A DNA stretch of 64,000 nucleotides from Solirubrobacter taibaiensis (GTDB lineage: Bacteria > Actinomycetota > Thermoleophilia > Solirubrobacterales > Solirubrobacteraceae): assembly GCA_027587225.1 (NCBI GenBank), contig JAPDDQ010000001.1:434001-498000 (forward strand), read 5' to 3'. Under the pieces are notes generated by a model that saw only the letters and a list, made by a program, of their open reading frames with translations, was not told the DNA's origin and ran no database searches. Of the stretch, positions 46,034 to 53,397 are shown piece after piece. Positions within the stretch are counted from its first letter, which is position 1. Each line of letters opens with the position of its first letter. A program made the position numbers and the translations under genes.

Positions 46034-46978
46034 TCAGTCCGTCAGCGTGGGCGGTAACCCGAAACTGCCGAAACGCCCACCGTCGATGAAGGAGACGACC
46101 GAGGCGATCCGGTCACCGCGCAGGTCCAGCACGTCGAGTCCGTAGGCGGTGAAGGTCCGTGTGGGTTCGTCGAAGGCGTAACAGCCCACGGCGAGCTGGC
46201 CGTTCGCGCGCGCCGGGCGATGGCGCCAGCGAACGTTGAAGGGCGCCGCCAGCAAGAAGTCGGCGATCGCCTGATGACCCTGAAACCATGCGGGCATAGG
46301 CGGCATCGACCACGTCGCGTCTTCGGTCAGCAGCGCCAGCATCCCGTCGACATCGTGCTGCCGCAAGGCCGCGGTGTAGCGCGAGATCAACCGCTCTTGA
46401 CCCTCGTCTCCGAGCGCGGAGATCGTCGCCTGTTGCGTGCGCTCCGGCAGCAGCTGAGCGACGGTATGGCGTGCGCGCTGAAGCGCGGACCGCACGGACG
46501 CCGTCGTGGTCTCCATCATCTCGGCGATCTCGCGATTGGAGAACCCCAGCACGTCGAACATCAGCAGCGCGACGCGCTGGTTGGGCGACAAGTGCTGCAC
46601 GGCGGCGACAAACGCCAACTCGAGACTTTCGCGGTCGGCGGCGCGCTGCTGCGGGTCGTCAGGCAGCGGCTGGATCCAGGCGACTCCGTCCACCGGCGCG
46701 AACGACGCCACGCTCGCGTCAGTGCCCGGCCCCCAATCAACCGGCAATACGCGCCGCTCCTTGCGCTCGAGCTCGTTTAGACACGCGTTGGTCGCGATCC
46801 GATACAGCCATGTCCGCCGCGAAGCGCGACCCTGGAAACCGCCGCTGCTCCGCCACGCTCGTAGGCTGACTTCCTGCAGGACGTCTTCCGCGTCATGGGA
46901 GGAGCCCAACATTCGGTAACAGTGCGCGCGCAACTCGGCCCGAAACGGCGCCAGAGGGTCCTCGGACTCGGCAGGCAC
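46034..46978 (-). CDS. ECF sigma factor with C-terminal SnoaL-like domain
   Basis: The protein has 314 residues. Sigma region 2 (FRAELRAHCYRMLGSSHDAEDVLQEVSLRAWRSSGGFQGRASRRTWLYRIATNACLNELERK) and region 4 (LSPNQRVALLMFDVLGFSNREIAEMMETTTASVRSALQRAR) are followed by about 120 residues of a SnoaL/NTF2-like domain (YTAALRQHDVDGMLALLTEDATWSMPPMPAWFQGHQAI). This is the layout of the extended ECF sigma-70 (TIGR02960-like) group, where the extra domain controls activity without an anti-sigma factor. The divergent YCII gene is a likely target. Confidence 0.9.
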   Translation of the reverse strand: MPAESEDPLAPFRAELRAHCYRMLGSSHDAEDVLQEVSLRAWRSSGGFQGRASRRTWLYRIATNACLNELERKERRVLPVDWGPGTDASVASFAPVDGVAWIQPLPDDPQQRAADRESLELAFVAAVQHLSPNQRVALLMFDVLGFSNREIAEMMETTTASVRSALQRARHTVAQLLPERTQQATISALGDEGQERLISRYTAALRQHDVDGMLALLTEDATWSMPPMPAWFQGHQAIADFLLAAPFNVRWRHRPARANGQLAVGCYAFDEPTRTFTAYGLDVLDLRGDRIASVVSFIDGGRFGSFGLPPTLTD

Positions 46979-47059
46979 GGCGACATCCTAGGGCCGGCCG
47001 CGATGCAATCGAGACGCGGGTCCGGTCTGAAAGGACATCCGACGCAAGGAGGTTCACCG

Positions 47060-47374
47060 ATGCTGTTCCTGTTCTTGATCTGCCACGACGATACGTTCGC
47101 GGCGCCGGACTCGATGGGGCCGGACACGGCCGCGTGGGTGAACGGGCTCGAGCGCCGTGCCGGCGGCCGCGTTCAACGGCCGGCCGAGGCGACGGTCATC
47201 CAAGTTCGCGACGGCGAGCGCATCGTGCAGCCCGGACCGCGCACAAATGAGCCCGAGTACGTGGCCGGGTTCGACGTCCTCGAGTTTGCGACGGTCGAGG
47301 AAGCGGTCGAGGCGGCGGCGGCGCATCCGATGACGCCCCTGGGCACGATCGAGATCCGCCAGATCTTCTCGTGA
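47060..47374 (+). CDS. YCII-related (DGPF) domain protein
   Basis: The protein has 104 residues. The start at ATG 47060 is fixed by a perfect AAGGAGG ribosome site. It has the ferredoxin-like YCII fold: MLFLFLICHDDTF, 'GGRVQRPAEATVIQVRDGERIVQPGPRTNEPEYVAGFDVLEFATVEEAVEAAAAHP', 'GTIEIRQIF'. YCII proteins are typical genomic partners of ECF sigma factors, and this one starts 81 bp from, and divergent to, the sigma gene. Confidence 0.88.
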   Translation: MLFLFLICHDDTFAAPDSMGPDTAAWVNGLERRAGGRVQRPAEATVIQVRDGERIVQPGPRTNEPEYVAGFDVLEFATVEEAVEAAAAHPMTPLGTIEIRQIFS

Positions 47375-47709
47375 CCGCGTCCGCTCACGCCGGAGCGCTG
47401 CGCGCCCCTCGACAACGTCGGACACGGTGGTGCATCCGGGTGCGAGATTTAGAGCTCGTCGTCGGGTCTGGGGCACGTACCTGAGCCTGTTTGGGGCAGG
47501 CTACACACGCGCAGTTCGAACGCCCGGAGGTCGACTGCTACCGCGATCATTTCGCGCAGCGCGCCCGGAGATCATTTGCGTCCATCTCGCTTCCTTGCTC
47601 GGACCCGCCGGAAGTAGCTGATTTCGACGTTCTCGCTTGTTCGTGGTCGATCCTCGATCGGCTTCGCGGCAAGGAGTACCCCCAAGGCGGAGCGGGCACC
47701 AAGGACGAG
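47375..47709. other. Gene-poor stretch containing repeat copy C2
   Basis: No supportable gene lies here. The frames that cross it lack ribosome sites. Copy C2 of the array repeat is at 47611-47636. From here rightward the repeats become frequent. Confidence 0.5.
47611..47636 (+). repeat. Array repeat C2
   Basis: GAAGTAGCTGATTTCGACG followed by TTCTCGC. The left arm GAAGTAG and right arm TCTCGC match the consensus; the middle CTGA differs from GCTT. Confidence 0.85.
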
Positions 47710-47802
47710 ATGAGCAAAGCCCCAACGATTGCGGTGTTCGCCGTGGGGCTGGTGGTGAACCTCAACCGCGGCTGCTTCCGCGATCGACACGAGTTCGAGT
47801 GA
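47710..47802 (+). CDS. Putative 30-residue peptide
   Basis: ATG 47710 follows AAGGACGAG. The product has a hydrophobic start (SKAPTIAVFAVGLVVNLNRG) and a charged end. It ends 4 bp before the next small ORF, which suggests coupled translation. Very short, so low confidence. Confidence 0.3.
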   Translation: MSKAPTIAVFAVGLVVNLNRGCFRDRHEFE

Positions 47803-47806
47803 CCGC

Positions 47807-47998
47807 ATGCGCGATCACCCGCTCGACGGATGGTTCAAGCGACACCTCCTGGCGCTCCGCGTCGCACTCGGCGTCTCCGCGACGCTGCTCGCCGTCGGAT
47901 TCATCGCTGGTCTTGCCGTGCTTGAGGCGCTTGGCGGCGCGGCGACCTGCATCACCGGCACGCTCGTGATGCTGTACCTGCCGCGGTCGCGGCTCTAG
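47807..47998 (+). CDS. Small membrane protein, 63 residues
   Basis: After a charged N-terminus (RDHPLDGWFKRHLL) there are two hydrophobic helices (RVALGVSATLLAVGFIAGLAVL and GAATCITGTLVMLYL) and a basic end. No family recognised. It is the only sizeable gene between repeats C2 and C3 and ends 59 bp before C3, the typical cassette layout of this region. Confidence 0.55.
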   Translation: MRDHPLDGWFKRHLLALRVALGVSATLLAVGFIAGLAVLEALGGAATCITGTLVMLYLPRSRL

Positions 47999-48056
47999 CT
48001 CAATTGCGGGACATCGTGGTTCGAGAGGTCGCACCCCACTCAAACTGGCCATCGGC

Positions 48057-48082
48057 GAAGAAGCGCTTCTCGACGATGGCGC
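48057..48082 (+). repeat. Array repeat C3
   Basis: AGAAGCGCTTCTCGACGATG followed by GCGC. It lies 59 bp after the small membrane protein gene and 47 bp after (3' of) the minus-strand DUF1963 gene. Confidence 0.85.
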
Positions 48083-48128
48083 GCATGCCCCCCGGGGTGC
48101 GCCTTGACTATCGGTCGATTGTGGTCGG

Positions 48129-48836
48129 CTACGAGTCGTCGGTTTGTGCGGTGATCCGTTCCCAGTGGCCACCGCGAATGTCGTCGGGCGCACCATGGAG
48201 CGTGATTTGGCCGCCGTCGCCGAACGTGAGGCCGAGTGGTTCGTCCCAGTTGAGTTGAAGCAAGCTGATCTGGTTATCCTCGGGCGGGTTGTCCTGCACG
48301 TAGACGGGGTGTCCGAGCAGCAGGTGCTGGGGCGTGCGGAGCTCGTACGACAGTTCCGACAGTGCCATTGCTTGCTCGTGTTCGAGATCACGCGGGAACG
48401 GGACCGTGAGCACCGGCTCAAAGCGCACGCGGCGTTCGTTGAGCTCCACCGGCACAACGCGGTCCTCTGAAGACTCTTGCGGCGGCGTGGCAGAGCGTCC
48501 TGTGTCGGGCAGCACGTGCATAACGTGCGCCTCGTCGTCTCCGGCGTCGCCGACGAAGGCGAAGAAGACGAGCGTTCCGCTGGTGGGAAGCAGGTCGCGG
48601 TCCTCGAAGCAGGGCAGCTCAGAGAACTCGATTGACGCGAGGTGCGTGTGCGCGCGTCCGTCTTTGCTGAGCGGCCACTCGCCGGCAAATTGAGGGCGGC
48701 CGCCGAGTCGACTTGTCTCGTTGTCGCCTAGGACGAGCTCAAGCCCTCATTTCGCCTGCTCCGCAAGCGACGCCGGGAGACCGCGCGCTGCGAGTAGCCC
48801 GGCCAGTTCGGCGCGCGTGCGCGGTCGTTCGTTCAC
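48129..48836 (-). pseudogene. DUF1963 (YwqG-like) protein gene with an in-frame TGA
   Basis: The frame reads from GTG 48836: 'NERPRTRAELAGLLAARGLP', 'ASLAEQAK', TGA (48747-48749), then 'GLELVLGDNETSRLGGRPQF', 'WPLSKDGRAHTHLASIEFSELP', 'LLPTSGTLVFFAFVGDAGDD', 'LRTPQHLLLGHPVYVQDNPP' and 'LLQLNWDEPLGLTFGDGGQI'. Both sides of the stop are homologous to DUF1963: a helical start, then the 'S.LGG.P' core and the GHPVYVQ strand. One nonsense codon therefore splits an otherwise intact gene. No ATG, GTG or TTG follows soon after the stop, so restart is unlikely. Readthrough is possible but less likely than decay. Confidence 0.7.
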
Positions 48837-48863
48837 GCACGGGACCGTAAGCGGAGCCCCGGC

Positions 48864-48889
48864 AGAAAGCGCTGTTTCGACAGTTGCGT
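48864..48889 (+). repeat. Array repeat C4
   Basis: AGAAAGCGCTGTTTCGACAG followed by TTGCG. GCGCT and TTTCGAC match the consensus; one base after TCGAC differs (A for G). It lies between the start of the DUF1963 gene and the recombinase remnant. Confidence 0.8.
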
Positions 48890-49019
48890 CCGTGTTGGCG
48901 CGGTGATAGGCCTCCTGCGTCGATCCGTGAGGAGGCGTCGTGTCCGCTCCAATGTCGATGGACTCGCCAAGCCGCCGTCGGTCCCGGCCACGGTCTCGGG
49001 TCACCGGGCCGGGCGTTCG

Positions 49020-49480
49020 TCGCGCACAAAGGGGCGCCGGTACCCGCCTGACCCGCCGCGGACGCAGGAGATCATCGGGAGGTCGGCATGGATGACGGGG
49101 GCTTCGAACAACTGGAGCCGTGGCTGCGGGCTCGCGAGCAGATGCCGGTCGGCCCGTTGTTCTGCGTGATCAACGGCCGCTCGTGCGGTCGCCCGTGGCG
49201 CGCTTCGGCGGCGCGAGCGAAGCTACACCGGCGCGCAGCTCACGCCGGTGTCCGGCGGCGCGTTGCGCCCCACCAGCTGCGACACGCGCATGCCCTCGAG
49301 CTGCTTCGCGAGGGGGTGCCGCTGAACGTCATTCAGCGCCAGCTCGGCCATCGCAACCTCGGCGTGACGTCGATCTACCTTCAAGGGATCGACCCGGACG
49401 AGATCATCGAGACCGTCCACGCACGCCGTCCGCCCGTGATTCCCGCGAGCGTAGGGCTTCTGCTCCCTCCGTCGCGCTGA
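49020..49480 (+). pseudogene. Tyrosine recombinase remnant with internal deletion
   Basis: From about 49020 one frame reads 'RRYPPDPPRTQEIIG', the segment that precedes the catalytic domain in a common actinobacterial integrase family. Then another frame gives 'REVGMDDGGFEQLEPWLRAR', 'MPVGPLFCVINGRSCGRPW', 'RRRVAPHQLRHAHALELLRE', 'GVPLNVIQRQLGHRNLGVTS' and 'IYLQGIDPDEIIETVHARR'. The C-terminal catalytic residues are present (HxxR in HQLRH, His in LGH, Tyr in IYLQ). The part with the first catalytic Arg (normally 'AGLRI.EAL') is missing, joined out of frame near 49075. It is probably inactive. It is the only recombinase trace inside the repeat array. Confidence 0.75.
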
Positions 49481-49495
49481 TAGCTGCGACTGGGC

Positions 49496-49521
49496 AAAGG
49501 TGCGCTTCTCGACGAAGGAGC
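49496..49521 (+). repeat. Array repeat C5
   Basis: AAAGGTGCGCTTCTCGACGA followed by AGGAGC. GCGCTTCTCGACGA is a perfect core match. It lies 15 bp after the recombinase remnant's stop. Confidence 0.85.
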
Positions 49522-49591
49522 CCTTTCGCATGCTTGTAGTGGACGAGCCTCCGAATGGCGCGGCGTGCGTGCGGCGCATACCCTGTCGGGC

Positions 49592-50119
49592 ATGTCTGCG
49601 GCGCTCACAGTTCGGCGGTCAACAGGGACGACGGCGCTGTTGGGTGTCGTGGGGCTGCTTCTGCTTGCTCTCGTTGGGACGTCCTGGCAGTACCAGCGAG
49701 CCACGCGCGCGACTGTCCCGGACGTTGCCGCGCACGCCTCGCTGTCGACGCGGATCGAGCCTCGAGAAGCGCTGCAGATGCGGGTGGGAACACTTGGGTT
49801 CCCGCAGCGCGTCGAAGGGTTCAAGCCCCTCGGCGGCTCCGCGTTTGAGGTCGGCGGACGGGACGCCGCGGCGGTCGTGTTCGGGCGTGGCGAGCAGCGT
49901 CTGACGTACTCGATCGTTTCGGGCGGCGAGCACGTCAACTACTACGACCGCGCCGGCCTGTACGCGCCGACCGAGAGCTACGTGGATGGGCGCGAACTGC
50001 AGTGGTACGGGGACGAGATGGTCGTCGTCAAGCGCAACGAGCAAACGATTGTGATCACCGGGACTCCGGCCTCGGACGGACTGCGTCGCGTCATGCGCCA
50101 AGTCGCCCTGAGTTCCTGA
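49592..50119 (+). CDS. Membrane-anchored protein with extracytoplasmic domain, 175 residues
   Basis: ATG 49592 is chosen because it places one hydrophobic helix (TTALLGVVGLLLLALVGTSWQY) at residues about 12-33; an upstream GTG is also in frame. The remaining 140 residues are beta-rich (RVGTLGFPQRVEGFKPLGG, AVVFGRGEQRLTYSIVSGGEHVNYYDRAGLY, DGRELQWYGDEMVVVKRNEQTIVITGTP) and should face outside. No family recognised. It is the first gene after C5. Confidence 0.7.
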   Translation: MSAALTVRRSTGTTALLGVVGLLLLALVGTSWQYQRATRATVPDVAAHASLSTRIEPREALQMRVGTLGFPQRVEGFKPLGGSAFEVGGRDAAAVVFGRGEQRLTYSIVSGGEHVNYYDRAGLYAPTESYVDGRELQWYGDEMVVVKRNEQTIVITGTPASDGLRRVMRQVALSS

Positions 50120-50276
50120 GTGCTTGCGGCTCGGTAGCTGCGCCGCGTGACGGACGATGAAGCACTGCCGGGTCGTCCGGATGACCGTGCCACGCTGAAC
50201 ACCGCTGCTGCTACCTCGGGGATAGCAGCCGCGTTGAGGAGTTGTCGCCGGCAAGTTGTGGCATTAGGTTGCTCGA

Positions 50277-50687
50277 ATGCGGTGGGTCTCTGTGGTTGCT
50301 GGCGGCATCGTCGTGGTATTGGCGTGGTTGGCGTGGCCTCTTGTCTCGATCTTTGTCACACGTATGGGGGGCCAGAGGCAGTCTCCTGGCGAGTTCGAGA
50401 TTTGGTGGACTGAGTCGATGAGGTGGTGGGTGATCGCCCTCGGGGCGCTGGCGATTACGTCAGCGATCACAACGCGACGGCGTATGCTCGTTGCGCTTGC
50501 CGTGGTTCTCGGCGCGGGATTCGTGTGCCTTGCGCTCTGGCAGCTCGCGCCCCCCGACGGCGTGTTTTTCGGCTATCGAGGTCGATTGCTAGCCGGCGTC
50601 CCATGGATCTGTCTTGTCGCGCTTGCGGTCGCTGCGTTGGTAGCCGCTTGGCGAGTTGTTCGTGCGCAGACGCCCTCGCCGGCATAG
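50277..50687 (+). CDS. Integral membrane protein, 136 residues; stop codon lies in repeat C6
   Basis: Four hydrophobic helices: VSVVAGGIVVVLAWLAWPLV, WWVIALGALAITSAIT, MLVALAVVLGAGFVCLALW and PWICLVALAVAALVAAW. No family recognised. The TAG stop (50685-50687) is the TAG of the repeat's GTAGCGC-type arm, so gene end and repeat are merged. Codon use looks less G+C-rich than in the chromosomal genes to the left. Confidence 0.7.
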   Translation: MRWVSVVAGGIVVVLAWLAWPLVSIFVTRMGGQRQSPGEFEIWWTESMRWWVIALGALAITSAITTRRRMLVALAVVLGAGFVCLALWQLAPPDGVFFGYRGRLLAGVPWICLVALAVAALVAAWRVVRAQTPSPA

Positions 50688-50706
50688 CGCTTTTCGACGG
50701 AAGCGC
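50681..50706 (+). repeat. Array repeat C6
   Basis: GGCATAGCGCTTTTCGACGG followed by AAGCGC. It can form a hairpin with GCGCTT and AAGCGC arms. It contains the stop codon of the preceding gene. Confidence 0.9.
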
Positions 50707-50799
50707 ACATCTGCACTGGCCGGATGCGCGGCGGGCCTACTCGGCGACCTATGCGTGCCTAGCGAATCGAAGTGACGCAGGGTGTCGTTTGGCGGGTAC

Positions 50800-51051
50800 A
50801 TGATCGAGGTGCTGCTACTCGCGGACGATCCCAACATCTGGACGGCTCCTCTGCCCGTACTAGTGGCGATCGCCGGGCTGGGATACCTGATCCTGCGCTC
50901 TCGGAGCGACGTGCTCAAGAACGTCGCGGCAGCCACGCTGCCCGGACCGCTCGGCAGGAAGCACGCCGGGACGCTGGTGAGAATCCAGGGCTACAGCCTG
51001 CTGGTCGTCGGCATGCTCGGGACGGCCCTGTGGTTCGTTGACAATCTGTAG
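50800..51051 (+). CDS. Small membrane protein, 83 residues
   Basis: It starts at ATG 50800 (a GTG at 50782 is an alternative). Two helices, APLPVLVAIAGLGYLIL and GYSLLVVGMLGTALWFV, are separated by a basic loop (RSRSDVLKNVAAATLPGPLGRKHAGTLVRIQ). No family recognised. It is the single gene between C6 and C7, with 58 bp from stop to repeat. Confidence 0.65.
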   Translation: MIEVLLLADDPNIWTAPLPVLVAIAGLGYLILRSRSDVLKNVAAATLPGPLGRKHAGTLVRIQGYSLLVVGMLGTALWFVDNL

Positions 51052-51109
51052 AAGGGCAGCGACTGGAGTTCTGCGACGGCGCTTCTTCTGACGGAGTCGA
51101 GCAGCGGTC

Positions 51110-51135
51110 AAAGGCGCGCTTCTCGACGGTCCGCA
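51110..51135 (+). repeat. Array repeat C7
   Basis: AAAGGCGCGCTTCTCGACGG followed by TCCGC. It ends 5 bp before the ATG of the next gene. Confidence 0.85.
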
Positions 51136-51140
51136 TCATC

Positions 51141-51594
51141 ATGGTCTGCGGCATCCGTGTCTTCGCGCTCGGTCCCGGGCAGGCACCAGCCGTGACCAAA
51201 GAGCTCCGTGCTTTGTCGATCGGCGCGATCCTCGGCGACAGTGACCCCTACAACCGGGCCTGGCAAGACGCGATCAATGCCCTGATGTCACGGTCGAGTC
51301 GGACGCAACGAGTTCGAAGGCGTGCGGACTGGGTACTTCCGCGCCGGCGACTCCGAGATCGTCGTCCAGGCGGCCGTACCCCCGAACACAACGGCGGACA
51401 ATCCCGCGGTTCTGTTGGACCTGCTTGGACAGTCGGTCGTGGCTGCGGAGGCGTTCGCGCGCCGAAAGAAGATCGCGGAGTCGCTTCCTGAACTTCACGA
51501 ACTCGTGCAAACGCTGGCGTCGGGGCCAGAGTCGACGTACTTGGCAAATCGCGTACGTCGACGCCGGCGCGGTGTCGTGGAGCAAAGGAGCGCT
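51141..51594 (+). pseudogene. Frameshifted small gene of unknown family
   Basis: ATG 51141 opens a frame reading 'VFALGPGQAPAVTKELRALS' and 'ILGDSDPYNRAWQDAINALM'. At about 51285-51300 the plausible coding continues in the +1 frame: 'NEFEGVRTGYFRAGDSEIVV', 'PPNTTADNPAVLLDLLGQSV', 'EAFARRKKIAESLPELHELV'. Both halves have good protein composition, while the original frame turns Arg-rich. The second frame has no stop before repeat C8 and stays open into the RTX-like gene, so the original 3' end is also lost. The end coordinate is arbitrary. Confidence 0.5.
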
Positions 51595-51609
51595 TCTCGA
51601 CGAACTCGC
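51584..51609 (+). repeat. Array repeat C8
   Basis: AAAGGAGCGCTTCTCGACGA followed by ACTCGC, matching the consensus from GCGCTT to the end. It starts 100 bp before the RTX-like gene. Confidence 0.9.
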
Positions 51610-51708
51610 GCATCGCGACGGCTGCAGCAGTGGGCAGCGCTTCGCTTGTGCCGGCTCGCTGGAGACTGCGGCGTAGCAACTCTCACCGCTCAGGGCCGTT
51701 CTCGGTAC

Positions 51709-52836
51709 ATGCTCAGAGTGACGGTCGTGAGTGTGGTCTTGGCCCTGGTCCCTGCGGCGACGGCTGTGGCGGCAGTGACCATTGAGTCGAGCCGGTGCGC
51801 GGGCTCGTTCTGTAACGGGGTGATCGAGTTTCGTGCCGATCCGGGCGAGAACAACGTCTTCTCGACCGCGGCGGCGTCCGTGCCGACACAGCTCATCATT
51901 CGGGACGCGGGCGCGGCAATTCGGGGCTGCCCGGCCGTCGAGGGCGGCGGCGTGAGTTGCCGCAACGAGTCGGGCGTCGTCTACGTACACCTCGGCGACG
52001 GCGACGATCAGTCGGTCGGCGGGGCGCAGGTTTGGGGCGGCCCGGGCAACGATCGGATCAGTCGGACGCGCACGGCCAACGGCGGCCCTGGCGAGGACGT
52101 GCTGACCAACGTCGCGAACATCCTCGATGACGACGACGCGGGCGGGAACGACGTCTACGCCGCCTCCGACACGCCGACCGACACCGTGTCGTCGGACCCT
52201 CGCTCGATCCTCGACTACAGCAAGCGCACGGTCGGGATGCGTCTGGACCTGCGGCCCGGGCAGCCGTCTGAAGACCAGGTATCGAACAACCCGAAGATCT
52301 ACGGAACGCTCGCCACGGACGTGCTGAGCGGCGACGATGCGCCGAACTTCATCTCTGGTGCCGGAGGGCGCGACGTCGTGCGCGGGATGGGTGGCAACGA
52401 CGAGCTCTTTGGCGACACGGTGGATGGCGGCGCAGGCGACGACACACTCGCGGGCGGCTATTTCGGCGGGCGCATCGTGTGCGGGCCTGGAACAGACGTC
52501 GCGCTTGCGGCGCCGCGCGCACGGATCGCGGCGGACTGCGAGTACCTCAAGGTGGACGGTCTCACGCGGATGCGGCTCCGGCTCTCGATGGCCAGGACGC
52601 GCGCGGCGTTCGTCTCCGGTGTGCGGTCGTGTGACTGCAAGGGTGAGCGCTGGACGATTACCGCGCGCGGGCGGCAAGTCGCGACGCGGCGCGGTGGCGC
52701 GCTGCGGCTGAACGCTGCCGGCCGAGCGCTGCTGCGCCGGTCGGGTTCGCTGCGCATGGAAATCGAGTACCGCTATCGAAACGACTACGACCAGGTGCAG
52801 CGGACACGCTTTCGGCTCCACGTGGCTGTGACGTGA
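51709..52836 (+). CDS. Secreted RTX-like (haemolysin-type calcium-binding repeat) protein A
   Basis: The protein has 375 residues. ATG 51709 is chosen for its signal peptide (LRVTVVSVVLALVPAATAVAA), although the frame is open far upstream. The mature N-terminus has a Cys pair (SSRCAGSFCNGVIEFRADPGENN). Then come glycine/aspartate-rich nonapeptide-like repeats (LGDGDDQSVGGAQVWGGPGNDRIS, GGRDVVRGMGGNDELFGDTVDGGAGDDTLAGG) that bind calcium in RTX proteins, and a basic beta-rich C-terminus. It is clearly related to the truncated gene at 63216. Function unknown. Confidence 0.8.
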   Translation: MLRVTVVSVVLALVPAATAVAAVTIESSRCAGSFCNGVIEFRADPGENNVFSTAAASVPTQLIIRDAGAAIRGCPAVEGGGVSCRNESGVVYVHLGDGDDQSVGGAQVWGGPGNDRISRTRTANGGPGEDVLTNVANILDDDDAGGNDVYAASDTPTDTVSSDPRSILDYSKRTVGMRLDLRPGQPSEDQVSNNPKIYGTLATDVLSGDDAPNFISGAGGRDVVRGMGGNDELFGDTVDGGAGDDTLAGGYFGGRIVCGPGTDVALAAPRARIAADCEYLKVDGLTRMRLRLSMARTRAAFVSGVRSCDCKGERWTITARGRQVATRRGGALRLNAAGRALLRRSGSLRMEIEYRYRNDYDQVQRTRFRLHVAVT

Positions 52837-52873
52837 GCAGCAGCGTGCTCGACGGCTGGTCTGGGGCGTTCGT

Positions 52874-52899
52874 GAATAGGCGCTTTTCGACAGTTTCGC
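52874..52899 (+). repeat. Array repeat C9
   Basis: GAATAGGCGCTTTTCGACAG followed by TTTCGC. It lies 37 bp after the RTX-like gene. Confidence 0.85.
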
Positions 52900-53057
52900 C
52901 ACTCCGCGCCGGTCCTCCGGTCGGACGGCGGGCTCGGGCCGTGTCGTAGGTGCGAGGCGAGGTTCTCGTACTCGCGACCGCGACGATCAAAAGACGCAGC
53001 GCGCAAACAGGTAGGGCTCGGGGTAGGACGCGCACGCGACCAACCGAGGAGGCTCAC

Positions 53058-53189
53058 GTGCAGAACGTCTCAGTGCCCGTCCCAGATCCAGCTCCGCCTC
53101 AGCCGTACCCGGGAGAGCCTGTCCCTGACCCGACGCCGCCGAACCCCGGACCGCCCACGCCTCCTGGCCCGGACCCGGTACCCGGCTGA
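53058..53189 (+). CDS. Proline-rich 43-residue peptide
   Basis: GTG 53058 follows a good ribosome site (GAGGAGG). Almost half of the residues are Pro in a 'PDP.PP.P' pattern (VPVPDPAPPQPYPGEPVPDP, then TPPNPGPPTPPGPDPVPG). It would be an extended polyproline-II peptide with no folded domain. It is the only gene candidate between C9 and C10, which supports its being real. Confidence 0.5.
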   Translation: MQNVSVPVPDPAPPQPYPGEPVPDPTPPNPGPPTPPGPDPVPG

Positions 53190-53284
53190 GGTCCGCAGAT
53201 GTGGGCTCGGCGCCAGCGACCGCAGACAGACAGCCGAGCGGACCACCACGCGGCGTTGGCGTTCGGTCTCACATTGGCGGAAGC

Positions 53285-53310
53285 GACGTAGCGCTTTTCG
53301 ACGAAAGCGC
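53285..53310 (+). repeat. Array repeat C10
   Basis: GACGTAGCGCTTTTCGACGA followed by AAGCGC. The arms AGCGCTTT and AAAGCGCT pair almost perfectly around TCGACG, the best hairpin of all copies. Confidence 0.9.
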
Positions 53311-53397
53311 TCGTCTCGGTGAGCGCGAGCACCCGACTGACCGTGATGGCGGCGAGACCCCACAGGCGTCGACGAGCCGTTCGGCCAGCCCGCGAGA

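Noticed and set aside
51322..52836. One 504-residue protein from 51322
   Set aside because: The N-terminal 130 residues belong to a frameshifted cassette gene and the translated repeat; a proper signal peptide starts at 51709.
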